From assembly GCA_026389655.1 (NCBI GenBank), contig JAPLHL010000225.1, forward strand, positions 1 to 5,923: a stretch of 5,923 nucleotides of DNA. Reading direction: 5' to 3'. Source of the DNA: Chloroflexota bacterium. GTDB taxonomy: Bacteria > Chloroflexota > Dehalococcoidia > GIF9 > UBA5629. The position numbers were made by a program, and so were the translations under genes. This document shows, in pieces, positions 1 through 5,541 of the stretch. Every line of letters starts with the position of its first letter. The first letter of the stretch is position 1. The notes under the pieces are model-generated. The model saw nothing but the letters and a program-made list of their open reading frames with translations, had not been told where the DNA came from and ran no database searches.

Positions 1-739
1 GCATCCTCTTGATCAGTCCCGGCATGGCGTCATCAGTGCATGCAATAACAACCGATAGACCGCAATGAACTGCCTCCACGGCTGCTTCTGTAACGCCGTA
101 TAGATATTTTGGTTCGATTTCCGCACGCCTCAACGCAACCAGAGCCTCTATGCCAATGGCTCCCACGTTCTTAGCTTGATTGGCACAGGACTTGATTCGC
201 TTCAGGTCCACCTGTCTTGACCCGCCCTTACCGATCGAAGGAACTTGCAGTATTTTTACCTTTCCCCTTCGTAATTCTACCAGCCCCTCTATCCTGGTAA
301 TATCTGCATCCTCGCCCCTCTTAACGTCCGATGCGGAAATACCTCTGGCGCCCTCGCCGATTTCGCTGGTGGCATAAAGAAGGCCATCTATCATCTTTAA
401 TCCGACTATCTGGCCCTGGGTTATGTCTGTCTCTGCTATGGCAGCGCAAGTAGTGATATCAGTGATCACCGTTGTCACACGGGACACATAATCGCGAAGT
501 TCCCTGAGCATTTCAAGCATCCAATTGACCCCTTTTACACTAACCCGGTAGCTTGAACGGCCGGCAGAGGTAACTGACCCATCTTCTACCATTCTATGTA
601 TATAGTCGGATACCGCCTGGGGGGTTATCCCGAGTTTGGCAGCTATTTGCCTTTGCTGCACGTTAGGCCCCGAAGCTGCAATTTCAACCAGAATTTCAAA
701 TCTGGTAGCCGAGTATTTATTCTGAAGTATTTCTATCAT
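1..739 (-). CDS. Winged-helix transcriptional regulator with archaeal-type C-terminal domain, partial (C-terminus beyond left edge)
   Basis: An open frame of 246 codons runs from ATG at 739 to the left edge without a stop. Residues about 1-65 form a MarR-like winged helix: ATRFEILVEIA is helix 1, and QRQIAAKLGITPQAVSDYIH is a helix-turn-helix with its recognition helix at ITPQAVSDYI, followed by a wing ending SSYRVSVKGVNW. The C-terminal part contains GLVELRRGKVKILQVPSIGKGGSRQVDL and a Rossmann-like stretch (GLSVVIACTDDAMPGL). From memory, this arrangement matches a regulator family common in methanogens (the DUF7839 type, about 260-270 residues), so only about 15-30 residues should be missing. 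The start is firm because an in-frame TAA lies two codons upstream. No Shine-Dalgarno site is visible, and a perfect 12-bp palindrome sits just upstream. It follows the acyl-CoA synthetase gene by 62 bases on the same strand, so it may regulate that gene. The ligand is unknown. Confidence 0.85.
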   Translation of the reverse strand, partial: MIEILQNKYSATRFEILVEIAASGPNVQQRQIAAKLGITPQAVSDYIHRMVEDGSVTSAGRSSYRVSVKGVNWMLEMLRELRDYVSRVTTVITDITTCAAIAETDITQGQIVGLKMIDGLLYATSEIGEGARGISASDVKRGEDADITRIEGLVELRRGKVKILQVPSIGKGGSRQVDLKRIKSCANQAKNVGAIGIEALVALRRAEIEPKYLYGVTEAAVEAVHCGLSVVIACTDDAMPGLIKRM

Positions 740-741
740 TC

Positions 742-753
742 GTTAAATTTAAC
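742..753. promoter_or_regulatory. Perfect 12-bp palindrome, possible autoregulatory operator
   Basis: GTTAAATTTAAC is identical on both strands and ends three bases before the start codon of the winged-helix regulator. Regulators of this type often bind palindromes overlapping their own promoter. That this one is an operator is inference: AT-rich 12-mers of this kind also arise by chance about once in a window this size. Confidence 0.35.
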
Positions 754-801
754 CGTATCATTACTGTACGCTCTAATAAAATATATAGAAAGTCGAAGTC
801 A

Positions 802-2235
802 TTACCTCAGACGCTCGGCATATTCAATATATTTTCGGATTGCCGAGGCCGCACGCGTTATCGAAGGATATACCGGCAGGCCCAATTCAACAAACTTGGC
901 TTGAACTTCGTCTTGCAGCCGTCTACCGCCGATGCTAACGGCATAATGCAGCACCACTACAAGAGGCTTCTTTATTATTCCGCATAGTTCTGTAACTGTA
1001 GCAACAAAGGGCTTTACTGGAATAGCACGATTCAGCAATGCCCATAAATCGAATGGAAATTGCATCATTATAATATCGATCTGATCGGATTCTGCTATAG
1101 CTTGAATACCATTTGCGAGCGACTCAATATTGCCAAAAGGTGACATGTCAACCGGATTTCTGAACATGCTTCCAGCTTCAGTGCCATATATATCGTGGAG
1201 TTTTTTACGGATTTCGGGTGATAAGGCTGGCATTTTCAGCCCTTCTCGCGTTATGTCATCTGCTGCCTGTACTGCAATGCCGCCGCCTGAGCCAATTACG
1301 GCCACATTTCTTCCCTTTGGAGGTGGTATCTTATCAAAAGCCAGTGCTATATCCACTAACTCAGGCATGCTGCCAACCTGGATAGCGCCGGCCTGTTTTA
1401 ACAGATCATGCCAGACACTGGCCGACCCGGCTATTGCGCTTGTGTGCGATGCACATGCCCTGGCCCCGATCTCTGTATTACCCGCCTTGTTTACTATGAC
1501 AGGTTTCCTGGCAGCCGCCTTTTTAAGTATTTTCATAAAACGGTCACCGTCTTTAACACCCTCGATATACGCCGCAATCACCCTGGTTGCGGGATCTTCC
1601 ATCATGTACTCCAGGTAATCGCTTTCATTCAGGTCTGCTGCATTCCCATAGCTTATTGCCTTGCTGAAAAACAGGCCCCTTGAAAATGCTTCCCTGATGC
1701 AAAATATGCAGTTTCCTCCACTCTGTGACATCAAGCCCAGTGATCCGGGAGTGCGCGGAAAACCGGTCTGCTCAGGGAATTCCCCGGCAAAGGTGACCCC
1801 GGCCGATGGATGATAGATGCCCATACAATTTGGCCCGACCAGCCGCATCCCCGTTCTACTTGCGATGCCAAGTATCTCAGTTTCGAGTTTCTTGCCGATC
1901 TCATCTTCAATTTCACTGTAACCCGATGTGAAAAGGTGCACGGCTTTTACGCCCTTCTCCCCGCAATCCTTGACTAGTTGAGGTGTAAACCTGGCAGGGA
2001 TAGCGGAAACCACCAGGTCCACAGTACCGGGTATATCTTTAACATTTGTATACACATTCAGACCAAAAATCTCCCCACCGGAAGGATGCAGCGGGTAAAT
2101 GTCCCCTTTATAGCCAAAATTTTTAAGGCCGGTTACATATAATTGGGCTGTATTAGGCTTGTTCACGTCTGGTGAGACACCGGCAATTGCAATTGAAGAG
2201 GGATTAAACAAAAAATCAAGAGTCGGTTTTGACAT
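802..2235 (-). CDS. ADP-forming acyl-CoA synthetase (acetate-CoA ligase type), alpha subunit
   Basis: A 477-residue protein with the alpha-subunit architecture of NDP-forming acyl-CoA synthetases, which interconvert acyl-CoA + ADP + Pi with acid + CoA + ATP in the cytosol. Residues about 5-135 are the CoA-binding Rossmann domain (SSIAIAGVSPD near the N-terminus, GPNCMGI at 134-140). Residues about 160-300 are the first succinyl-CoA-ligase-like domain (SQSGG at 170-174). ASHTSAIAG carries His264, the expected phosphorylated histidine. The third domain has GSGGGIAVQAADD at about 315-327 and FRNPVDMSP at 358-366. The start at 2235 is chosen over upstream in-frame ATGs at 2241 and 2316 because GGGAG lies six bases before it and a promoter lies between it and 2316. 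The ATP-grasp beta subunit is neither fused nor adjacent in this window. The acyl substrate cannot be read from sequence. Confidence 0.9.
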   Translation of the reverse strand: MSKPTLDFLFNPSSIAIAGVSPDVNKPNTAQLYVTGLKNFGYKGDIYPLHPSGGEIFGLNVYTNVKDIPGTVDLVVSAIPARFTPQLVKDCGEKGVKAVHLFTSGYSEIEDEIGKKLETEILGIASRTGMRLVGPNCMGIYHPSAGVTFAGEFPEQTGFPRTPGSLGLMSQSGGNCIFCIREAFSRGLFFSKAISYGNAADLNESDYLEYMMEDPATRVIAAYIEGVKDGDRFMKILKKAAARKPVIVNKAGNTEIGARACASHTSAIAGSASVWHDLLKQAGAIQVGSMPELVDIALAFDKIPPPKGRNVAVIGSGGGIAVQAADDITREGLKMPALSPEIRKKLHDIYGTEAGSMFRNPVDMSPFGNIESLANGIQAIAESDQIDIIMMQFPFDLWALLNRAIPVKPFVATVTELCGIIKKPLVVVLHYAVSIGGRRLQDEVQAKFVELGLPVYPSITRAASAIRKYIEYAERLR

Positions 2236-2262
2236 TGGCATCTCCCGCTTCGAGTCTAACGT

Positions 2263-2298
2263 TCTGATGATTGTATATCCATTTTCAAGCTTATTCAA
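2263..2298 (-). promoter_or_regulatory. Promoter of the acyl-CoA synthetase gene
   Basis: On the minus strand a -35 box TTGAAT (2298-2293) and a -10 box TACAAT (2275-2270) are separated by exactly 17 bases. This predicts a transcript start near 2263 and a leader of about 28 bases containing the GGGAG ribosome site before ATG 2235. The -35 box lies inside the second copy of a tandem decamer, so a protein bound there would compete with polymerase. Confidence 0.55.
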
Positions 2299-2303
2299 GC
2301 TTA
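2284..2303. repeat. Exact tandem decamer TTCAAGCTTA x2
   Basis: Two perfect head-to-tail copies of TTCAAGCTTA (2284-2293 and 2294-2303) lie in the divergent control region between the acyl-CoA synthetase and trmO-type genes. The ten-base period places both AAGCTT cores on the same DNA face. They overlap the -35 box of the minus-strand promoter, as expected for a two-site operator. The binding protein is unknown; the winged-helix regulator encoded downstream is a candidate. Confidence 0.6.
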
Positions 2304-2330
2304 GGGTAACAGTCATATATAGAAATGCTC

Positions 2331-2336
2331 TATACT
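2331..2336 (+). promoter_or_regulatory. Possible -10 box for the trmO-type gene
   Basis: TATACT lies six bases before ATG 2343, which would put the transcript start at the start codon itself and make the mRNA leaderless. No convincing -35 box is present at 16-18 bases upstream (AACAGT at the 17-base position), so this is tentative. Confidence 0.3.
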
Positions 2337-2342
2337 GTTGCT

Positions 2343-2780
2343 ATGAGAATAAAGGTAAGGCCGGTGGGGACGGTCGAAAACGGGATTACGCAGAATCACA
2401 AGTTTGACGCCGGGGATACAGTTTCTCGAATAATCCTTAAACCCCGTTATGGCAGGGCCCTTGATGGAATCGAATCGTTCTCTCACATTGTCGTTTTGTT
2501 CTGGTTGCACGAAATAAAAAGTAGTGAAAGAGCTGTCTTGAAAGTACACCCTCGCAGGGATGCTTCGATTCCTCTCACCGGAGTGTTTGCCACGCGAAGT
2601 CCGGTACGCCCGAATCCCATCGGCATGACTGTTGTCACGTTGATAAAAAAGGAAGGTAACATACTTACGGTAAAAGGTCTTGATGCAATAGATGGCACAC
2701 CGGTCTTGGATATCAAACCATATATACCTGACAGCTTCGCTCAATCTGAGATAAAGGTCGCCAGTTGGTCGAAAAAGTGA
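2343..2780 (+). CDS. trmO: TsaA/TrmO-family tRNA (N6-threonylcarbamoyladenosine37-N6)-methyltransferase, short form
   Basis: A 145-residue protein of the TsaA/TrmO (YaeB-like) family. The characterised E. coli member uses S-adenosylmethionine to N6-methylate t6A at position 37 of tRNA-Thr, giving m6t6A. Family signatures in order are PVGTVENGI (7-15), FSHIVVLFWLH (46-56), TRSPVRPNPIGMT (84-96) and GLDAIDGTPVLDIKPY (112-127). E. coli TrmO is about 235 residues with an extra C-terminal domain. This one is only the minimal beta-barrel core, as in many archaeal and anaerobe versions. I prefer ATG 2343 to ATG 2325 because family proteins begin close to this point and a -10-like TATACT (2331-2336) falls between the two. 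No Shine-Dalgarno site precedes 2343, so the message may be leaderless. tRNA-Gly follows about 60 bases downstream. The exact substrate tRNA is inferred from the family. Confidence 0.9.
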   Translation: MRIKVRPVGTVENGITQNHKFDAGDTVSRIILKPRYGRALDGIESFSHIVVLFWLHEIKSSERAVLKVHPRRDASIPLTGVFATRSPVRPNPIGMTVVTLIKKEGNILTVKGLDAIDGTPVLDIKPYIPDSFAQSEIKVASWSKK

Positions 2781-2794
2781 GATTTGCGGATTAC

Positions 2795-2827
2795 TTGACA
2801 CACTGGTTGTTTTATAACTAATATAAT
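2795..2827 (+). promoter_or_regulatory. Promoter of tRNA-Gly
   Basis: A perfect -35 hexamer TTGACA (2795-2800) is followed by a perfect -10 hexamer TATAAT (2822-2827), 14 bases before the mature tRNA 5' end. Their spacing is 21 bases, longer than the usual 16-18. An overlapping weaker -10, TAATAT (2819-2824), gives an 18-base spacer and may be the one used. Confidence 0.55.
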
Positions 2828-2840
2828 CAAACTGTTGTAT

Positions 2841-2915
2841 GCGGGTGTAACTCAGCGGTAGAGCGCTTGCTTCCCAAGCAAGATGTCACGGGTTCGAATC
2901 CCGTCACCCGCTCCA
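2841..2915 (+). tRNA. tRNA-Gly (anticodon CCC)
   Basis: A 75-base cloverleaf. The acceptor stem GCGGGTG pairs with CACCCGC, followed by discriminator T and an encoded CCA. The D loop is AGCGGTA. The anticodon stem CTTGC/GCAAG encloses the loop TTCCCAA with anticodon CCC, which reads GGG. The T arm is CGGG-TTCGAAT-CCCG. Position 10 is A opposite C25, leaving the outermost D-stem pair mismatched; the remaining CTC/GAG pairs are intact. A run of six T follows the CCA, but there is no separate hairpin terminator. Confidence 0.97.
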
Positions 2916-3007
2916 TTTTTTACAGGGCAGACGACGAGGGGTTTTCATGATTTCACCATTGGCTTGACAGACTTCAGCTACCGAGCAGAGCCACTTCCCT
3001 GGAACGA

Positions 3008-3048
3008 AATAAAAAAGGCTGCTGCAAAATTCCTGTTTGCAGCAGCCC
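3008..3048 (-). terminator. Rho-independent terminator of the PAS-domain gene
   Basis: A perfect 12-bp stem (GGCTGCTGCAAA at 3017-3028 with TTTGCAGCAGCC at 3036-3047) closes a 7-base loop. Read on the minus strand it is followed by TTTTTT and then ATTT. It lies about 90 bases past the stop of the PAS gene. On the plus strand the hairpin lacks a following T run, so it is oriented for minus-strand transcription, though the stem alone might slow read-through from tRNA-Gly. Confidence 0.92.
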
Positions 3049-3138
3049 AATCTTACTAAAGTCCCTCCCCGCTTGGTCTACCTCAGGGCATAATGTATAA
3101 GCACTTATGTAAAGTACTAATATCAACAGCCCGGTAGT

Positions 3139-3615
3139 TTATACAACCTTTCTCACCCAGGATTTAAATAGCGGCTGGTTTCCGGGCATACTTTCATCGT
3201 TATACCACCTCACAGTGGATGTCACGGCACACACCAACTCAGTGGCATCCTTCTTATATAACTTTATTTTATAGTCGATGACGTATCCTTTTTGTTCAAC
3301 TTCCTGTTGTAACATTTCACCATCGGAAGGATTAACGCAAATGCTCTTGATGTATTGCCCTACTATGTCCTCTGGATCGTAACCCAGCAAATCTAGAAGA
3401 GGCTGATTGACATCAACGAACCTGCCATCGCCGGTACTGATGAAAATGGCGTCCTTTGACTGTCGAACGATCGTACGTGTTATATTCTTTCCAGCCAGCA
3501 GTCTCTGATATGCCAGCATATGCTCAAGGTCATCTCTATCCAGTTCGGCAACACGCGGCCGCCTGGTTGAGACTTCAAAACTGGTTGCTAACTCACTTGC
3601 AAAAGATGTTTTCAT
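3139..3615 (-). CDS. Stand-alone PAS-domain protein
   Basis: A 158-residue cytosolic protein with no signal peptide or membrane segment. Residues about 1-45 form a charged leader with a probable helix (LDRDDLEHMLAYQRLLAG). Residues about 46-155 form a single PAS fold: IVRQSKDAIFIST, then GRFVDVNQPLLDLLGYDPEDIVGQ (64-87), then the beta strands YVIDYKIKLYKKDA and STVRWYN. PAS domains sense small ligands, redox state or partners. The protein stops at KSWVRKVV, where related PAS domains normally run into ITERK and a kinase or cyclase output domain, so there is no effector here. The start is well supported by GAGGAG nine bases before ATG 3615. A strong terminator follows, so the gene appears to be a complete single-gene unit. 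It may instead be a trimmed remnant of a histidine kinase. The ligand is unknown. Confidence 0.8.
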   Translation of the reverse strand: MKTSFASELATSFEVSTRRPRVAELDRDDLEHMLAYQRLLAGKNITRTIVRQSKDAIFISTGDGRFVDVNQPLLDLLGYDPEDIVGQYIKSICVNPSDGEMLQQEVEQKGYVIDYKIKLYKKDATELVCAVTSTVRWYNDESMPGNQPLFKSWVRKVV

Positions 3616-3735
3616 TATTATTATCTCCTCTCACGCTATTGCTAAAATTAAATAGCCCTTCTTAGTCCTCTATCGTCAACTTTAATAAGCATAGACTGTC
3701 AATGTCCCCGTGACCATCACCCATCGGTACTTTTT

Positions 3736-3763
3736 ACCATAGTACTTTGGTGGGGTGTACCCC
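3736..3763. promoter_or_regulatory. Two adjacent palindromes upstream of the PAS gene and tRNA-Lys
   Basis: ACCATAGTACTTTGGT (3736-3751) is a 16-base palindrome with one mismatched pair. The directly adjoining GGGGTGTACCCC (3752-3763) is a second palindrome with GGGGT/ACCCC arms. They lie between the divergently oriented PAS gene and tRNA-Lys. A role as operators is inference; each alone is of a quality expected by chance, but their abutment is notable. Confidence 0.3.
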
Positions 3764-3861
3764 CGGTTTACAGGTATGGACGGGCCTAAAAGGCTTATAA
3801 TTTATACCGTGAGGCGGAAAATTGGAATTGCCTGTGAATGTGTGATTATGATAAACTTTTA

Positions 3862-3890
3862 ACCTGGTTTTCCCGATTGGAAAGCCGGGT
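3862..3890 (+). other. 12-bp hairpin directly upstream of tRNA-Lys
   Basis: ACCTGGTTTTCC (3862-3873) pairs along its full length with GGAAAGCCGGGT (3879-3890) across the loop CGATT, using ten Watson-Crick and two G-U pairs. It ends five bases before the mature tRNA 5' end. There is no T run after it, so it does not look like a standard terminator. It could be a leader hairpin of the tRNA precursor. The two G-U pairs favour the plus-strand RNA as the folded form. Confidence 0.5.
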
Positions 3891-3895
3891 AATAT

Positions 3896-3971
3896 GGGCC
3901 GTTAGCTCAGTTGGTAGAGCAACTGACTTTTAATCAGTGGGTCGCAGGTTCGATTCCTGCACGGCCTACCA
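3896..3971 (+). tRNA. tRNA-Lys (anticodon TTT)
   Basis: A 76-base cloverleaf. The acceptor stem GGGCCGT pairs with ACGGCCT, followed by discriminator A and an encoded CCA. The D arm is GCTC-AGTTGGTA-GAGC. The anticodon stem ACTGA/TCAGT encloses the loop CTTTTAA with anticodon TTT, which reads AAA and AAG. The T arm is GCAGG-TTCGATT-CCTGC. The first acceptor pair is G1-U72 instead of the usual G-C. A37 is present, as needed for the t6A modification normal in this tRNA. It is a single-tRNA unit with its own terminator. Confidence 0.98.
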
Positions 3972-3981
3972 CGAGAAACAC

Positions 3982-4016
3982 AAATGGCAAAGACGCAGTC
4001 TTTGCCATTTTATTTT
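3982..4016 (+). terminator. Rho-independent terminator of tRNA-Lys
   Basis: A perfect 13-bp stem, AAATGGCAAAGAC (3982-3994) with GTCTTTGCCATTT (3998-4010), closes the loop GCA and is followed by TATTTT. It starts eleven bases after the tRNA CCA end. Because the stem's outer part is A/T-rich and symmetric, it may also work for transcripts arriving from the right. Confidence 0.9.
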
Positions 4017-4218
4017 GCTGTATTCCGGTAAAATGCGGCCCAAACCTCTTATAATTGATTCCAACAGGATTGTTTGTGCACTCCATTGAAAGGTGATGCT
4101 GTTTTGGAGTATTCTTTATTGGCGGCGGAATTCAGATAGCTGGTTTTACTTAAACTAGGCCCTGACATTGGATGGTTCGGCTTTTAGCAATCTGGGGACT
4201 AATCTAAAGGGAGAGAAG

Positions 4219-5310
4219 ATGATGGATTCTATTAAGGGGCAGATGAAGCATCGGACTGACATAGTGGTTCCAGGCAAGGGCAGTTTTCCAGAAGCGGATT
4301 GGGCGGCAACGGTACAAATTTTACGGTTGGCGCAGGGCAAATACTCTTCGGCTAAAAAACAGCTTGAAGGCCTCTATCGATCATTCGAAGAAAGTGAGCT
4401 ATGGGCGGACCATAGATTAAAGGACATCATCGAGGAATATGAAGCCACTCGTTACTCTGCATCAAGCATCTCACAGTCGGCAGTTAAGACAAGCACTTCA
4501 GACATGGTTCCCACACGTCCTTTGTTAAGCGTGTACTGCATGGGCAATTTCCATATGCTTATAAATTATGAGAAAGTAGATAAGTGGCACAGCCAGAAAG
4601 CCCGCTCTATGATGAAATATCTTCTTACAAGGCGTAAGAAAGCTATTTGCAGGGATGAGCTTATAGAGGCCTTATGGCCTAACTGTGATGCTGAAGTAGG
4701 TAGGAACAATCTAAAGGCGGCAGTCTATTCACTTCGTCAGACTCTCTCAACATGCATCACAAACGGTTGTGATACACAAATAATCCTGTTTCATGAAGGG
4801 CAATATTCTATTAGTCCCGAGGTGGATGTATTTATTGATACCGATGAATTCGAGCATTGCTGGCAGGCTGGACGCCGTCTGGAAAGAGATGGGAAACAAC
4901 AAGAGGCCATTCAGCAGTATATGCTGGCAGAAGAGATATATAAGGGCGATTATTTTGAAGACGATCCTTATTCTGAATGGACACTTCTACAAAGGGAAGC
5001 ACTTAAGGACAATTATCTTGCCATTTTGAGCAAGTTGGCAGCATATTCCTTTGATAAAGGTGACTATGAGAATTGTTCCCACTACTCACAGCTTCTACTC
5101 CAGAAGGATATCTGCCATGAAGAAGCTTACCGGTGGCTGATCAAATGCAATATCGCCCTCGAGCAATATAACCGCGCCCACCGATGGTTTAAAGTATGCT
5201 CTGATGTCCTCAGGAAGGAGCTCGATATAACCCCCGACCAGAAAACAGTTGATCTCTATTACCATCTTGTGCAGATCACAAAAGGCAAAAATTTATTTTC
5301 CATAAGCTGA
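4219..5310 (+). CDS. SARP-type transcriptional activator with C-terminal BTAD domain
   Basis: A 363-residue cytosolic regulator. Residues about 1-98 are a family-specific leader with helical, charged segments. Residues about 102-195 form an OmpR/SARP winged helix: LLSVYCMGNFHMLI, then KARSMMKYLLTRRKKAICRDELIEALWP, then RNNLKAAVYSLRQTL as the recognition helix, then HEGQYSISP as the wing. Residues about 203-350 are the bacterial transcriptional activator domain (BTAD), built of TPR-like helices: DVFIDTDEFE, YKGDYFEDDPYSEW, and AYRWLIKCNIALEQYNRAHRWFKVCSDVL followed by ELDITPD. SARPs recruit polymerase at promoters with direct repeats. The start is set by AAAGGGAG five bases before ATG 4219; ATG 4222 is an equally spaced alternative, and an in-frame TTG at 4168 lacks a ribosome site. 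There is no receiver, ATPase or kinase domain, so its input signal is unknown. It lies upstream of, and parallel to, the right-edge gene pair, which it may activate. Confidence 0.88.
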   Translation: MMDSIKGQMKHRTDIVVPGKGSFPEADWAATVQILRLAQGKYSSAKKQLEGLYRSFEESELWADHRLKDIIEEYEATRYSASSISQSAVKTSTSDMVPTRPLLSVYCMGNFHMLINYEKVDKWHSQKARSMMKYLLTRRKKAICRDELIEALWPNCDAEVGRNNLKAAVYSLRQTLSTCITNGCDTQIILFHEGQYSISPEVDVFIDTDEFEHCWQAGRRLERDGKQQEAIQQYMLAEEIYKGDYFEDDPYSEWTLLQREALKDNYLAILSKLAAYSFDKGDYENCSHYSQLLLQKDICHEEAYRWLIKCNIALEQYNRAHRWFKVCSDVLRKELDITPDQKTVDLYYHLVQITKGKNLFSIS

Positions 5311-5342
5311 CGGCCGGGTTTTACCCTTAAACCCACCTGGTT

Positions 5343-5361
5343 GCATAACGTATAACCACTT
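5343..5361 (+). repeat. 19-base direct repeat, copy 2 (copy 1 at 3088-3106)
   Basis: This stretch matches 3088-3106 at 17 of 19 bases (GCATAA-T/C-GTATAA-G/C-CACTT). Both copies are intergenic: one sits between the PAS gene and its terminator, the other just after the SARP stop and before the right-edge operon. A shared protein-binding site is possible, and chance cannot be excluded. Confidence 0.35.
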
Positions 5362-5541
5362 CCTATCCCCCCGCCTTTTTCGACTTCCCTTAATTATTTT
5401 CACTGAAAATTAACCCGTCCTTCACCGCCTGTTTACCACCCTGTGTTATTTTTGAAACTGGTAAGCACTGTGTTTCCAATATATTAATAAGTTGTGCTTT
5501 TAAACGGCATGGGCCGGAAGCAGAGCTAAAAGGGAAAGCGG

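Noticed and set aside
596..904. Plus-strand open frame of 102 codons
   Set aside because: It straddles the starts and ends of two well-supported minus-strand genes, has no ribosome site and has no domain-like sequence.
1130..1618. Plus-strand open frame of 162 codons
   Set aside because: It lies wholly antisense to the conserved core of the acyl-CoA synthetase alpha subunit, and its translation has no recognisable family pattern.
2236..2316. 27-codon N-terminal extension of the acyl-CoA synthetase from ATG 2316
   Set aside because: The extension has no ribosome site, is not family-like, and would start upstream of the TTGAAT-17-TACAAT promoter.
2313..2801. Minus-strand open frame of 162 codons
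   Set aside because: It is antisense to the trmO-type gene, whose family motifs are unmistakable. No ribosome site precedes it.
3896..3971. tRNA-Lys as an integration (att) site of a mobile element
   Set aside because: No duplicate of the tRNA 3' end, no integrase and no composition break is visible in the window.
3782..4062. Similar TATAAT-containing stretches at 3782-3808 and 4036-4062 (20 of 27 bases)
   Set aside because: The match level is about what chance gives across the window, and neither has a -35 box at normal spacing.
4168..4218. TTG start for the SARP regulator
   Set aside because: No Shine-Dalgarno site precedes it, whereas AAAGGGAG sits directly before ATG 4219.
5316..5334. 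GGGTTT/AAACCC hairpin after the SARP gene as a terminator
   Set aside because: Only six pairs and no following T run. It could be a weak pause site but is not supported as a terminator.
5396..5410. ATTTTC-act-GAAAAT hairpin in the gap before the 72-residue gene
   Set aside because: A six-bp A/T-rich stem of this kind is expected by chance, and nothing else marks it.
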